A stretch of 64,000 bases of DNA, taken from assembly GCF_901709675.1 (NCBI RefSeq), contig NC_051094.1, positions 1,838,501 to 1,902,500 on the forward strand. The letters are read 5' to 3'. The notes below the pieces were generated by a model, which saw nothing but the letters and a program-made list of their open reading frames with translations, did no database searches and was not told the DNA's origin. A program made the translations under genes and the position numbers. The stretch is from Syngnathus acus. Its lineage: Eukaryota; Chordata; Actinopteri; Syngnathiformes; Syngnathidae. This document shows, piece after piece, positions 1 to 13,384 of the stretch. The number at the start of each line of letters is the position of its first letter. Within the stretch, counting starts at the first letter, position 1.

Positions 1-188
1 CGTTTAACCCCCTGATGCTTACATCACACACGGAGTACTTATCGTGACATACGCGAGAGCACAACGTGAGATTTAAGATGCAACGAAAGCGCGGTACAAC
101 TCGGCTCTAATGTGGAGGTCGCGCCCTTGTGTTTTAAGATTCTTGCAGTACTTTTGCAAACTCCTCAAAAAGATAGACGTAATGTTAA

Positions 189-510
189 AACTAGGGTCAG
201 AGTTTCAAACTAGGGTTTCAAATTAAGGTTTCAAACTAGGATTTAAAACTAAGGTCAAGGTTTCAAACAAGGGTTAGGGTTTCAAACTAGAGTTAGGGTT
301 TCAAGGTAAGGTTTAAAACTAGGGTTGGGGTTTCAAACTAGGGTTTCATACAAGGGTTAGGGTTTCAAACTAGAGTTAGGGTTTCAAGGTAAGGTTTAAA
401 ACTAGGGTTGGGGTTTCAAACTAGGGTTTCATACTAGGATTAGGGTTTCAAACTTGGGTTTCAAACTAGGGTTAGGGTTTCAAACTAGGGTTTCAAACTA
501 GGGCTAGCGT
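189..510 (+). repeat. Minisatellite of TTAGGG-like / TTTCAAACTAGGG units
   Basis: Short units of the type 'tttcaaactaggg' and 'gttagggtttcaaac' are repeated with variants across about 320 bp. A higher-order period of 83 bp is visible: the block that begins CAAGGGTTAGGG at 268 recurs almost unchanged at 351. Isolated TTAGGG hexamers resemble the vertebrate telomere repeat, but they are always interrupted by TTTCAAA, so this is not a true interstitial telomere. Confidence 0.9.
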
Positions 511-858
511 TTTAACCCTTAGAAGCACAAGGCCATCAATTCTTCTTAGGTGACATTTTCCCTTTCTTTTCCAGACCTCGAGCACACACAAACACAAAAC
601 TTCCCCACACGTACAAATAAAACGCTCCGATTTCTGACCTCTCTCCTCACGCCACACAACATGGAAGGCGGACTTCTCCCTCGGCGTGCCTACGTGTGTG
701 AGCACATGTGTGTCAGACAAAACTACTCCTTCTCTCAGACAAACAAGGGAAATCCTCCTTGTCTTGCCTTGTCCATCACAGGCCATCTCACTGTTCCAAG
801 GCACGTGGGCGCCAGTAAAGCTTCCCTCAACCTCCCGGGCTCCAATCTCTCGACCCAC

Positions 859-882
859 CACACACACACACACACACACACA
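859..882 (+). repeat. (CA)n microsatellite
   Basis: Twelve uninterrupted CA units. Confidence 0.9.
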
Positions 883-3800
883 GAAACATATCGTAGGCAG
901 GCCGCTTGGCTCCAGCCGGGTTCCCCTGACGCAAGGACACACGCAGACAGGAAGTTGGAGGGGAGCTTTGTGTCCATTTGGAAGGCTTGGGGTCACGCCC
1001 GCTCTCCAGCCTGCGGCTTCCTCCCACTCCATCATTCCATAAACATCCCCGCCACCAAAAGCGCTCCAACACTAATAACATCACTCATGTTTTGATTCGG
1101 CGCTGCACATCTACGTGAGTTTGACTCCTGTTTATGATTGCGTTGTATCACCTTAGCCGTCATCTTGTGTGTGTCCTTAAAGCACACAAGCCACATTCAC
1201 CCTCACACACACACACACATGTACACTAAATCGGAGTCATCCACTGATCTTGTTGAGTGTGTGTCAACTCCATTAGCACATTCCCCCGATAGGGCCAGAG
1301 CACTCTTATCTACGGCGACCCATTAATTACACTTTGTTCCCTTAAGTGATCTATTTCAGACCTGTCCCGCCCTCAACACCCACTCCCTGCTATCTCCAGC
1401 CCTGCCCCCGTTCCTCCCCCCACCTGACCTCGCTCTTCTTCTCCCTACTTCATCCGCTGTCCTCTCTCTCGCTCACCGCCCCGACTCCCGGCCTTCGTTC
1501 CCGCCGTACATAAACACATGTAAATGGTGATCGGGCGGGATCGCAAGGTCGTGTGACGAGTAGTTGGAAATGTGAATAGCGGGTGCCCGTTTGAGACAAA
1601 AAGCCACTTGAGGCTCACGTGGTGCTCTCCTCGTCTATTCTCGTGTTAAATGTGCAGTGTGTGAAAATCCCGAAGTTGTTGGGTTGTCACATCCGCATCT
1701 CGTTGGTGCCACCCTCTTCGTTAATCACAGGGATATGGATCTTTGGGAGGTTTTTCTTCACGTTCAAAAGTTTAGTGTGATGCAAGTGATGTGTCATTGC
1801 TATGACTATCTTTTCCTTGCCACACTTTTATATCTTGTGTAAAAAAAAAAAAAAAAGGTATATCAGCGTGGAAATTGCTGAGGCCAGCCCAAGGTTGGAC
1901 ATTAATAAGGTACATTTTTTTTAAGGGGGAAAAAAAAAATCTTTTCAAATATGACTGCATGTTCCTTGACGTTAATACCTTCAGGTATGAAATATTACCT
2001 TGCACTGGACAATCATTGGTGGATTGAACTTCCCCAACCTGGCTCTTGAAAGCGGGCTCTATGCAAGGTGTGTGTGATCACCATGGCGGCTGTGTGCACC
2101 AGGGTGGGGGTTCTCCCTCTCAAGGCTGTCTGTCTATTCACTGAGCAGCCTGTCGTTCTTACAGGTGCAGGGGGGCCCTCTCGTAGACCCCCCCAACCAC
2201 CCACCCACCCACCTCCCCTCCTCCTCCACCGCCTCTTTTGTCACTCAATGATGTGTGCACGTCTCAAATGGTGCATATTTGTGTGAAAGTGTGTGTGTTC
2301 CTCTTCGCCCGCCTTTTGTCCTAAAGGTGCCAAGGAGAGTCTGAAACCGCATGCGTGTCTGCTTGTCTGTGTGTTTGGGACCTCATTGTGTTGAAGTGGT
2401 GCTGAGGTTGTGCGCTTGTGTGAGCGTGGTATAGTGGAGTGGTGCATTTGGATGTTATATGTTTGAATGTGCACATGCGTTCGTCATATAGGTACATGTA
2501 TGTGTTTGCTAATAGCCAATTTTTTTTTTTTCCCGGGGCCTCCTTTGCTGCTTTTTTGAGATGCATGGTGGCTAATAGGCTCAATAGGCCAAAAAAAAAA
2601 AAAAAAACGTTGCGAGGCGAACTAGCAGATGCATTGAATAAATTATTTTTATTTATTCAGAAGACACTGGAGGACGGTTGGATTTTTGGATTGTCATTTT
2701 TGGGCTCTCATCTCAAACTCCTGGACTGTACTTTCTGAAAATTCGTATTTGTGTATAGATTGGCACGTATTAATATTGTATTATTTTTGATGTGTCACAT
2801 ACACCAGCTTCCTGTTTTGAAAGTGTCTCCGTTGCACTTCCCCGTCGTAAAACGGACATGAATACCTGTTGGGTGACATGACGTCACACACACACGTAAA
2901 TCCTGTTTGGAGAAGTTGTCACACTTTTGTCTCTTATCTGCTCAGTGCACATTCCAAATTGTATTATTTTTGTGTTGTAAACAATCCAACTTCCTGCGTA
3001 CGTTTGCCGTACATTTGTGATTATATTTGCCTGTGTTGAATGGAAATCAGCGAGTATTTTGTCTTCTTTCTCATTTATGGATTTATATTAGTTGATGATT
3101 GTTTTAAATCAACATATATTTTTCAAGTTGGATGTCATAGAATTGAACACAAAACTCCAAACACCAAGGTCAGAACTGAAATTTGAACCTCAATATGCTA
3201 ACTATTCATCGTGCCGCCTAGCACATCACTTTATTCTGAAACATAAAATGTCACTTAAGTGCGAGCCATTCAATTTTACTAATAGCACTTGTTGCTTTTA
3301 TTTTCAAGTGTCTGATCCCATCCGCGTGGAGAAGAATAAAACAATTAACAGCGAGCCATGCTACGAAGGCCAAAACGTGCACAACCTTTTGTGTTCTACC
3401 CAAGAGACGAGGGCGGCCAGAGTTCGACACTGCTATCTAATAGCTCGCTCTGTCCTTGGGTTGGGGTTATCTTGTAGCTACTTTGCTTTGAGTCTATAAA
3501 AGCGAGGAGGGTCCTTTATCAAATCCAAGGCCACTTATTCACATCAATATAAAAAAAAAAAACACTTTGGTAGGAGGTGTGAAGGAGCAAAGACTTAGTG
3601 ACGAGATTGACGAAGAAATTACACTACAGCACTTTTTGGTGAATTACTTTGATGCTTTTTACCTACAAGGACAATTTTTTCCTGAAACTTTTTTGTTAGA
3701 ACTTTGATGCATTTGTATTTATTACTCCTGAAAATGGAATCTAAACCCGCTTATGATTTCAGTGACATTGCGCTTTCTCTCAACTGTTTTTGAATTCCAA

Positions 3801-5429
3801 GCGTGTTGCCACGCCGGCCCCCGTAGCTAGCGTTTCAGGTTCCTCATCTCCAGGCGTTTAATGAGTTCTGCCTTGTTTTTGTTCAACAACAATAATAAGA
3901 CAAGTAATTAAAAGCGCTACAAAGGGGAGACGCGGATCCCACTTAACTGACTAGCATTAAAAAACATTTGCATTCCAGGGGAAGGAGCCGTCGTGCAACA
4001 ACAAGTTCTGTTTTGATAGATGTCTATTTGTTTTTTTGTCTTTCATTGTATTCAACCTTAGCGGTGTGTTGATTTTTATTAAAAATTAGATGCAGGGTAT
4101 GGCGTAAACAAATCCTGATTAAGAGCCCGTCAGTTGCGGATGTCTTCACCCTGAGTGGAAATTGTGTCGCGGGGGGAGGGGCATAGATTTGGATTTAATT
4201 AGCTTTTGGAGTGAAGACAAGGAGGGGGAGTGCGTTTCTGTGACAGCGCGACTGAGCAACTGTCACCTGCCCAGGCTCCCTTTGACCTCATCTTCAGCGG
4301 CAACACACGGGCCTCACACGGGCCAAACGACATTCTTGACCTTGCTGCAAGACGAAAACACGCACCACACATACGAGAGAACGTTTAATATCAGAGAGCG
4401 TCAGCGGCGGAAATCCGAGCGTCTGACAAGCAGGATATAGATAGCGATCCGTGCAACAGATAGTTTGCGCAAACAGCGGCCCGGCTTCGGTTACATCCCA
4501 AATGCGCTGCCGGGCCCCACATCGAGATAAAACAAAAGCTTAGGTTACCGTCGTTAGGAAATCGATAAGAAAATGCTTTGTTTGTGCGCCATTTGGATCC
4601 AAAAGGAAATGAGAAAATGTTTGCTTCTGCGTCTTTTAATATCATCTGCCCTTTTTTGCTCTGCCATTTTTTCTCGTTTCTACCGTTATTTAATCATCCG
4701 GCGACTATTTTGACTTTCATCAAATTGTTTCAAGAATTGTAATTCACCTTGTGAAAAAAAAACATCATCACTTTACATTCCCCATGTAAGTCCTCTCAAT
4801 AAATGTTTTCCGTAGATACGGCCCCTCTTTGCATCAGTGTAATTACGAATCACCGAGGGGAAAAAAAACAACAAGTTTGATTCAAATAAAATGGGCCATT
4901 TGTATACAAGCAATTAACTGTTGCAACTTTAAATAATGTCGCCCAGATGGAACCTAATTATAGTCGGCACGCTTTGATTCAGGCTTTCTGTCGGAGTATC
5001 ACTCGGGGCGTCACTTTGGCTTTTCAGTCACCTAGCGTTTGTTTTGAAATTGGTGACAATCAGAGCAGATTACCATTTGTAACAGCGTGCGGCATTTGCC
5101 GCGCCGGGGAAGAAAGCGTTGCCCATAGCTATGGAGGACTTTCTGTGTTTCCTTTTTAACCGCTCTCCTCCTCTCTTGTTCCCTTTCCCCACTGCACACA
5201 AACGATAACAACTGCGTTTGTAGGGAGAGGAGGGAAGGTGTGTGCGTGTGCGTGCGCCGTGCATGTGGAAATGCTTGCAAGTGGCAAATGGCTGTATAGC
5301 GGTGTAGACACAGGGGATCAAACAGTCAGTCAATTACCCTGAGAGGTCTTCAGTGGCTGTGACAGAGGACGAGGCTAAATATCAGGGATCAGATACGCAG
5401 TGTGGCTGTGACAAAAGTGATACAGCCTA

Positions 5430-5458
5430 CACACACACATGCACACACACACACACAC
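5430..5458 (+). repeat. (CA)n microsatellite, interrupted
   Basis: Two CA tracts are separated by one TG. Confidence 0.85.
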
Positions 5459-7731
5459 GTCAACAGCCAATTGCAGGGCAGAAATAGTTCACTAAAAATG
5501 CTACATACAAAATTTTAGGTTTATTGGTTTTATTGAACATGCAAACATTACATAAAATGTTACAATTTTGGGAAAAGGAGAGAAAAAATACTTAAATACT
5601 TTATTTATATATATATATATATAAAAAATAAGACATGGACTTAAAAGACACAAGCAGTTTTTTATTTCCCATAACATCAATGCAAACTCCCCCAAAATAT
5701 TTCAATGACAGATTTGCCTTTGCAACGTTTTAGTTGAATTGCTCATAAATACATCCACTTATCTCTTGATAAACATTTTCATTCCGTGGCTAAAATGTAC
5801 TCCTGTCTTGTTTATGGGGTCACTTTCCACTCACAGCGTATAACTGGATGACACCTCATTGATCCCCACATCTTTTAAAGATATTAATTTGATTTGTGCC
5901 GTGGATGAGGTAATCCCTCACCGCCCGCCGCCACCGCTACCACCCTCTTTCAGTCTTTAGTGGCTGGCCGTTGGGGTTCCACCTGTAAATCAGCCATCCC
6001 ATCACAACATCCATTAGGTGTGACACACTTGGCCAATTAATTGAAGGCTGCGCTTACGCTGTTAAAGGCCTATTTAGTGTGTCAGCCCTCAATTCAGGGC
6101 GGAGCTTAAGAGTCATCAAAGGGGCATGGGCTCATCTACGTATTGGGGTAGGGACGCCCCCCTGGTGACCCCCAACCGACAGTATAGCGATGGAAAGCTT
6201 GGCGGCGTTTGTTGGGAGTTCACCGCCAGTTCAGGATAAACGTTGGAGCATTGATCGCTTGTGTCAGGGGAGTAAAACGGACAAAGCGCAAGTCAAAAGT
6301 AGTGCGAGAGAGGAACATTTTGCCTCAAATTGGATATAAATGATAGATAAGCGGTGTGAGAAGGTTGTGTCGGACTTTTCCGGAGGCGCGCGTTCAAGCG
6401 AGCCCCACTCTCGTCGAGAATGTCTGATTGTCAGACGGCTAGACTTGACCCAAGGTGCTGACTTCGATCCACAAAGAGCCTCCTTCTCAAACTCTCCCAC
6501 ACAACACCGTAAAAAAAAAAAAAAGTATACGCCCGAGCTCTCGGCTCTTGTACACACACAAACACACACTCGTACGCGACGTGTCTGTTAATGCATCCAG
6601 GCAGAGGTCAATCTAATAAACATGGGGTCGGCGCAGTGGTCATCAGAGGCCCGTCGACGGTGAGAGAGCCTTTAAGGTGCCGCCTAATTGTATCCCCGCG
6701 GCCTTCTAGTCTATCTTTTTATAGCCAATCTCCTCTACACGCCGGAGGAAGGAGAAAGCAAGAAAGCAAGGTTGCAGTTTTCCACATTTTTCTGCTCACT
6801 GCGTGAAGTGATTTTAGATACCAAGCTTATCCTTTTTTAATCCTCCGTAGAAAATTAGGAGAGCCTATTTTAATATTCTTATCGTGGCAAACAAATACAG
6901 GTAGCGACAAAAAAGAAGTCTAAGTATGCAGATAAAAAAAAAAAAAGATTCTAAACACAAAACGCATTACTTCCAGGGATGTGTTCACTCATTCCTCTGT
7001 CTGTAAGCACAAAAGTCTAAATATCTGCTCTCTGAAAAATTTAATCTCCCACTGGGAGGTTGGGAGAGAAAAAAAGAAAGAAAAGAACTCTTCTCAAGTT
7101 CAGTTGCAGGTAGTCGCAAAGCAGCTTCAGTTTCTAGCCTGAAGGTTATTGTATGTTTATATGTCAATGTAGTAGCTAAGAATACAAAAAGAAATTGATC
7201 AAATTTGTGAGCCAAAACGTTAATTACAAGTAAGCATCATGTGTGTTGAACGAAATGAAAAAAATAAAGCACTTAAACATTTACTGAACAAATCAAACAC
7301 ACAAATACAAAATGAAAATGGAAGGCATTTATTACTTTTTCACCTTTTATTTTAATGTTTAAATGTATTTATACTTGATATTACAGTGCATTGATCAAAC
7401 ATGCTTATATTGTCTATCTACATGGTTTGCTCCACCATTTGTGTTCAAAACACAGCAACACTTATGCTATTTGTTAGTCTAGTCACAAAACACCTTCAAC
7501 TTGTTGGGTAGCCGTTGCAAGATTTCCTCATGGCGGGCACTCCACCGCCAAACCGAGGTTCTCTGTCGCCTCAATCGCTAGCTTAGACGAAACATAAGAA
7601 CCTGAGGTGCGTGTACCAGATTTCAAAATGCGGCGTGACCCCAACTTGGGAACCGGCTAACCTGGAAGCGAGCATAGGGAAACCCAGCACGAGTAGACGA
7701 CAAGCCCACCCGATATAGTTCCCGCTTTTAC

Positions 7732-7821
7732 CTCAATCGACTCTTTAGAAGGAAGTCCCGCCGCTCCACTGGTTGCGCTTAGTGCATCCTTTGTGCAGAA
7801 CGGCGGTTTTGTTTGGAAGGC
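7732..7821 (-). other. Candidate unassigned 90-bp exon on minus strand
   Basis: On the minus strand a strong acceptor (pyrimidine-rich tract ending ...CCATTTCAG, just above 7821) and a strong donor (GAG|GTAAAA at 7732/7731) bracket exactly 90 bp. The segment is open in one frame (30 codons, phase 0 at both ends) and lies in the GC-richer island 7500-7975. I do not recognise the peptide. It could be an exon of an antisense non-coding RNA, a minor gene nested in the fam172a intron, or chance. No flanking exon was identified. Confidence 0.2.
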
Positions 7822-8244
7822 CTGAAATGGAAAGAAGACCGAGCAACGGTGTTGATTATCAACTATCTGCTTGGATAACACGAAGTCTGTCCCATTGGCC
7901 CAGCGGGTCAGAGGCTGTACTGACTCTCATGAGTCGGGCCTGAGAAGTCCGCCGAGGGAGTAGATAGAGAGTCTTAAAGTCTGAGCTTTTTTTTTTTTTT
8001 GCTTTCATCATTCTTTTGATATCAGATTTATTTCTACTGAGCTAGTGCAAAGCCTTCCGGTTTTGGTGTGGATCAGGGAACGAATTATGTTGCGTTGTAG
8101 TTTCCTGACACAAAGGTGAGTTTTAATGATGTCATCATTTGTGAGATCATATGAATAATACGTTTTTTCCGTACATGTACGTACATAAAGTTGGATTTTG
8201 AGTTTAAAAGTTTGTGTATGCATTTTTGTGTGTCATTTGTGTAG

Positions 8245-8405
8245 GCACGGAACGGCACGAGTTGACCTCCTGGATGAGTTTTGATTCCATCTTCAGGTAC
8301 TTCGGCAAGGTCGTGGAGACGAAACAGGACGCGAAGGCAGAGGGGACCTCCAATACTGTTACCACGCGTAGCAGCGCACTGAAAAGCAAACACCAAGATT
8401 TGTAA
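8245..8405 (+). CDS. arb2a: Terminal coding exon of fam172a/arb2a (cotranscriptional regulator ARB2A homolog), 5' part off-window
   Basis: The exon opens after a T/G-rich tract and acceptor AG at 8243-8244 and ends in TAA at 8403-8405, coding for about 53 residues in phase 2. The peptide contains TERHELTSW, then SF.SIF..F, then a basic serine/threonine-rich tail ending KHQDL. As I remember it, the FAM172A/ARB2A C-terminus has the same order: (T)DRHELTSW, SFPSIFKFF, and a tail ending KHEEL. The family is an alpha/beta-hydrolase-like protein with an ER-retention-like C-terminal tetrapeptide; HQDL here keeps that character. It has been linked to Argonaute-dependent nuclear splicing regulation in vertebrates. 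Upstream exons with the hydrolase core are not in this window. The gene converges on nr2f1, matching mammalian synteny. This rests on a short peptide, but motif order, frame, splice site and neighbour all agree. Confidence 0.85.
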
Positions 8406-9320
8406 ATTGGCGCAATGTTGGAGTGTCTGGGGGATTTCGGCTGAAGGAGGCAAAGGTTTTGGTATGTTTTTCTAGTTTTGTGTGACCGCCTTGTGTCGCT
8501 CCTTGTTTCCCTTCCAGCTTGACACACAAGCTTGTTTGTTGTTGGTGTTTTTGTAAGAGACAAGAGTCCGATTCAGTGTTTTGGACATCACAATAACGTT
8601 TTGTTTTGCTTTCTAAATGAGCGTAACTGTCGAAGCAATATTTGTGCTTCCCGAGGGTTTTATAGCCAAAATGGACACGGGATGGGTACAGTGCCCTGTG
8701 GCACGCCACACATCAACCGTCCTGCAGTAGAGTTGTTAGAATTTTTATTTTCTTGCTTTTTTTTTTATTTTGCTCATGGTTATTGTAACAAGTATGTTTA
8801 CAATTGTTGTGTTGTTTTTATGATTTATTTGTGGAACACCTCCACACACAACTTTTTAAACTCGTTTCCCAAGTTTAACTTTGAGACATTCTGTTTGCTT
8901 GTACAAAATTTTCTTGGCTTCAGACAGTGTTGTGAAAAACTATTTGCTCTCTCTTCATCGTTTCCACATTTCAAGCTCATCGAACAAATGTAAATGACCA
9001 TTGAAATGGGTACATTTGAGAAGAGGGCAAAAACCTTTTGTATGTTTCGAAAGATGCAAAGATACAACCAAAAGCAATCCAATCTGCGCTGATTACCTCA
9101 AATGCAACTCACCGAGCACCTTTAAAATCACTTAAAGTCAAGCATCAAATGGATTTAAGGGATATCGCATTTGAACAGAAGCCGTAAATCAGCTCTCAAC
9201 ACTCAATAGATGACACATGTCGGAAAATCCAAGATCTCACTATTATTCTAAGCCTGAATGATGTTAGAGGAATATATAACATCTATTTTTTCCCCTCCAT
9301 TAAAGTCCTTTTCTTGTGTT
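8406..9320 (+). other. Probable 3' UTR of fam172a/arb2a
   Basis: AT-rich non-coding sequence follows the stop codon. The first polyadenylation-type hexamer on this strand is ATTAAA at 9299-9304, followed by a TG/T-rich stretch. Canonical AATAAA hexamers occur later, at 9737-9742, 9741-9746 and 10043-10048, and would give longer UTRs. The true end cannot be decided from sequence alone. Confidence 0.45.
9299..9304 (+). terminator. Candidate poly(A) signal ATTAAA for fam172a
   Basis: ATTAAA lies 894 bp after the stop codon, with a downstream 'cttgtgttcttagatgtg' GU-rich element. The AATAAA copies at 9737 and 10043 are alternatives. Confidence 0.35.
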
Positions 9321-12300
9321 CTTAGATGTGACAACCGGCAGTTCAGTCGGACCTAATCTTGAGTATGTGACATAAACATGATAACATTTTTTTAAGTTTC
9401 ATAAACCACTCAAGGCTTAACGGAAGACGCTTTTAATGGGCGGCGACATTTGCCAAATCTCAAAGCTAATGCTAAATCTCATGATACCTCAGACACTTTC
9501 TTAAATATGTACTTTCCCCTTATTCCCCCTTCACTTCACATGGTGACTATTGTTTAACTTTTAGCTGTGAAATCCTATTTCTCCCCCCACGCCCATTCTG
9601 TGTGTGTGTGTAAATGTGTGTGCGGCTTAATGCTTTTGAGGATTATCTTTGTGCTGTAATGAGACAACTGTGCCTGATGGTTTCAAGGCCTAATTTCCTT
9701 TTAATTTGATTGCCAACTCTCCTGGTTTCAGCAAAAAATAAATAAAAAATGATTTGCTTATTATTTGATTTGATGATTTTGGTTTCCAGATAACGTTGCT
9801 CGTCTTTCTGTTTTTGAGGGGGAAAATCTGCTCATTTTCCCCTCTCTCCATAATTGTATATTGTTGCCTTGAGGGAACAAACAAGGCTCAGTGCTTCTTA
9901 ATAACAAGCCAAAGGAAGATCGAACCGGAGATGAAAGAGCTGCCGAAAATCCAAAGCACCGCCTGCAAAGAAATAAGAGGGGATTTATTTTGCCAATTTC
10001 TCCTCAAGACGTTATTTTTCATACTCTTCTTTGTATTCGTTTAATAAAATACCTGCATTCATGTTTGGATTTCATGAAAGGGCCATGTGGTCAGTTTTTT
10101 ATTTTAATATCTTTTCTTAACAGTTGAAATGTTTCAAGTTCTTTAATGGTTTGCATTTGTACTATACACTGGTTCAGTTATTGAAAATAACTATTAAAAA
10201 CAACTTTCGAATGCAAATAAAGTTTTGCATTTTGGTTATGAATTTATCTTGCTCATCAATTGAACATTTTTAATTTGTTTTTTTTACTTGTTTAAAGTTG
10301 ATTTTCTTTTTCATCCATAAATGTATTTGTGCTATTATAGAAAAGCGGGTATGATGACCTTATTCGCTGCTGTGGTTCCTTTTTAAACGCAGTTTCCCTA
10401 ACTCCAACAAATAGTTCTTATAACACTAGGAAAGTTTGACTCTTTCATTTTTATGTGATAAAACAGATGTAGCTGGTGAGAAAATGACATTTATTTAAAA
10501 CTTGCTTTTAAAAACAAGGCAAAACGTCCAAAAATAATGTCGTATTGACACTCATTTTGTCTGCCAGGCAGAATTATTTGTTGTCTCACATATTAGGCCT
10601 TCCAATTTCTATTAATTACAGTACAACAAGTGAAAGTCCTCACCCCTCCTTACACACACACACACACACTTTATTCTCACTACATATGACAAGTAAAAAA
10701 AAAACGCACAGTTTGGCTCGATTTATTACCACGTCAACTTGTCAGGTCTTAATCCTTGCATTGAAACGACGCCTCATTTAATCCTCATGTGACTCCTTTA
10801 AGTGCATCATCTCTCTTTTTTTTTTTTTCCACCCCCTACGTCTGTGTTTAATTCACAATGTGAACCCGTGGAGGACTCCTTGACATGGAAAACTTTTCTA
10901 CTTGTTTGATATTTCAATTGTTTCATCCCGTTGAGAGAGTTGTTGTCACGCTTGCCTGCACTGGCCCTCTGTGCAAGTGTGTGTGCGCGTGTGTGATGTG
11001 CTCACCAGCCCCTCTCGAGATGAACTCCCGCCAAAGGAGCCAGGCAGTTGGAATGTCACCCCTCTGACACACACACACACACACACACACATTGGTGGGG
11101 ATCACTGTCACGTCACTATTTGCATAATGATATGCTCAGCTCCGAGGAGGAAAGTAACCCCCAAATTTTACGGGTCAACTAACTGCAACAATCAATGTTT
11201 TATCGGCCCTACGAAGGGAGAAATATCTTGAACAAGCAGCCGTGCAGGAACGCTCTTTCTTCTCCCACCTCCTCCCTCGCCCACTCATCCGCTATCAATT
11301 CAATCCACTGCCCATCAGCAGCAATATTTCCAAGGCAATTCAAATCTGGAAATACGTCGTCATCATCAGCATTAGTACCGAACTCAGACTGCAGCCTTGA
11401 ATTTCTTTTCCTCCAAATTTCGCATTTTGCGCCTCATGCAAGAGCCATCCAATGTATATATTTATCTTATGTCTATTTCCAAATGTAAAATGCATGGTGT
11501 GTTTCCTTGCAACTCATTACATATTCATTGACCGGCACAAGAAGCTATTTAATCCAATGGAAACACGAAACAGCCCTTCCATATAGGGTTAGAGTCTAAT
11601 AGGGAATCACCACTGCCACAATCAGTTTGATAAGGGGAAAAAAACGCGCATGTGTGGCTCCAAGTGGCTTTTGGCTGCAGCGTGCACCTTTTATTTGTAT
11701 AAAGTCCATTTTTAGAAGGAAGGAAACGTTTGGTTACAGGTTTTGGTCCATAGACTAATAACCATGATACATTTTCACTTAAGTGTAAAGGACCTAAGAT
11801 AGTGCCGTGCAGGACTTTGCTGTTGAAGCGACGCTTGTGCGCGTGCGCGAGCGAGCGCGTGCATTTGGGCCAGCTGTTGGCAGTGTCGTTTGTAACGCTG
11901 TTGTTGAGTCCATTTGGCTTTAATAGCAGCTTTCAGGCGCTCTCCCCTCACCGCCCCCTCAATTACACCTCCTCTGATTCTCCGGCCGGCTGGCCTCAGC
12001 TCTCCCGCGCGCATGCAGCAAAAAGAAGAAATGCATTTGAAGTCTGACTTTTTAAGATTTAGACTGTCGTTGTCCACCTCTAATTGATCTGTTTGTTATT
12101 TGGAAGGCATTGGCTATGGCGTGCATGCACATTTATGATGCATATTTTTTTTAATGCCTGACTAGAAATATATGTGCACGTTACTATGCAACATTATTTC
12201 AATACACTTTTATTAACACTCTTTATGTTTTTATATTTTTGACAACATTATTTTCAACTAAACCCATTCCATGCGTTGATTTAAGCAAATACTATTCAAT

Positions 12301-13360
12301 TATACAAACCCAAATTAAAAAACCCAAAGGGCTACATGATTGTGGCTGCCTCAGCCACCCTCATTTAGTGGAACGCAGTAAATTGTAAATTAAAGTATAT
12401 ACACGAGACAATGTTGTTTTTTCCGGCCTGTAAAAATAATCACACAAAAATGTATGCATTGTTTAATATTTAAACCAAACCATCTTCAAACATCTTCAGG
12501 GGCAAAACTTTCATTTTAAAAGCCCCAAACCACAATTTAACGAATGTACACAATTTGTTATATTTTCAGTGAATGAGATCCTTCCCTATATACATAGTTT
12601 CATTATAATACTATTGCAGAGATTATGAAATATACTACATCTATATTTAATATAACATAACAGATTTGCAATATTTTTTTAGTTCAATAATAACAACATA
12701 ATTTTTGTCATTATCAATACAACTAATGTGATAAAAACACGAATTAAGATCTTGCCACCATTGGTTGAAGCATGTTTTATTTGTTCTCAAACCAACGAAA
12801 TAATCTGTAATTTAATCCCAGTCAAGAATAAAAATCCATATATTTCCTTCATGGTCGTGATGGCGTATTGATTTATTGGTTATCTGCACACAAAAATAAA
12901 ATGAAAGTTTGCTCGATCCATTCCACTAGAAAATCACATCAGAATGTTGCCGGTTATATCACATCTGCAAATAAAATATGACTTCACAGTTAAATATGTT
13001 AAATAGCACTTGAATTTTAATCAAAACAAAAATCGTAGGCATTGATTTTGCAATTATACACGGCCTAACTTTATTTTATTGATTACCGAAGCACTCTGCA
13101 CACTTTCGAGTAAGAAAAAATAAAAGAAAGGAAGGAAAGAGAGTTCAAGGCAATATGAAATCACCACATTATAGGTGGGTTTCATCATGTGTGCGCGCAT
13201 CCCTCCGAGGATAAACACGCCGTGCGTGGGCTGCGTGGGCTCCCAAGAAGAACTTGTTATTGAAGCAGCGAGGGAGGAAGAGGGGAACGCGCAACCCCTT
13301 TGCACCCAGCCGCAGATGAGACTCAAAATGAACTTAATGCCATTCAGTCGATTGACAGAT

Positions 13361-13384
13361 GTGCACGCGCGCGCGCGCGTGTGT
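13361..13384. repeat. Alternating purine-pyrimidine tract (GC/GT)n
   Basis: GTGCACGCGCGCGCGCGCGT is followed by GTGT. This is a class of sequence able to adopt Z-DNA. Confidence 0.8.

Larger units (their letters stand above)
1..8244 (+). other. Presumed last intron of fam172a/arb2a
   Basis: No coding exon was recognised before the terminal fam172a exon at 8245. I looked for the expected preceding exon (the catalytic-like HSYGG region and the segment after it) and found no convincing match, so the previous exon probably lies outside the window. The stretch holds a TTAGGG-like minisatellite (189-510), short CA tracts (859-882, 1204-1220, 5430-5458), poly-A/T runs and otherwise unremarkable AT-rich DNA. 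Bases 7500-7975 are visibly more GC-rich than their surroundings and contain a possible minus-strand exon. Confidence 0.6.

Noticed and set aside
5100-5159. Peptide VAHSYGGL in a plus-strand frame, identical to a stretch I recall from the hydrolase-like core of FAM172A
   Set aside because: The residues on either side do not match the family, a stop follows nine codons later and no good splice sites frame it. It is treated as coincidence or at most a very decayed exon copy.
8532-8993. 153-codon plus-strand frame just after the fam172a stop
   Set aside because: It is a Phe/Cys-rich translation of the AT-rich probable 3' UTR, with no recognised similarity.
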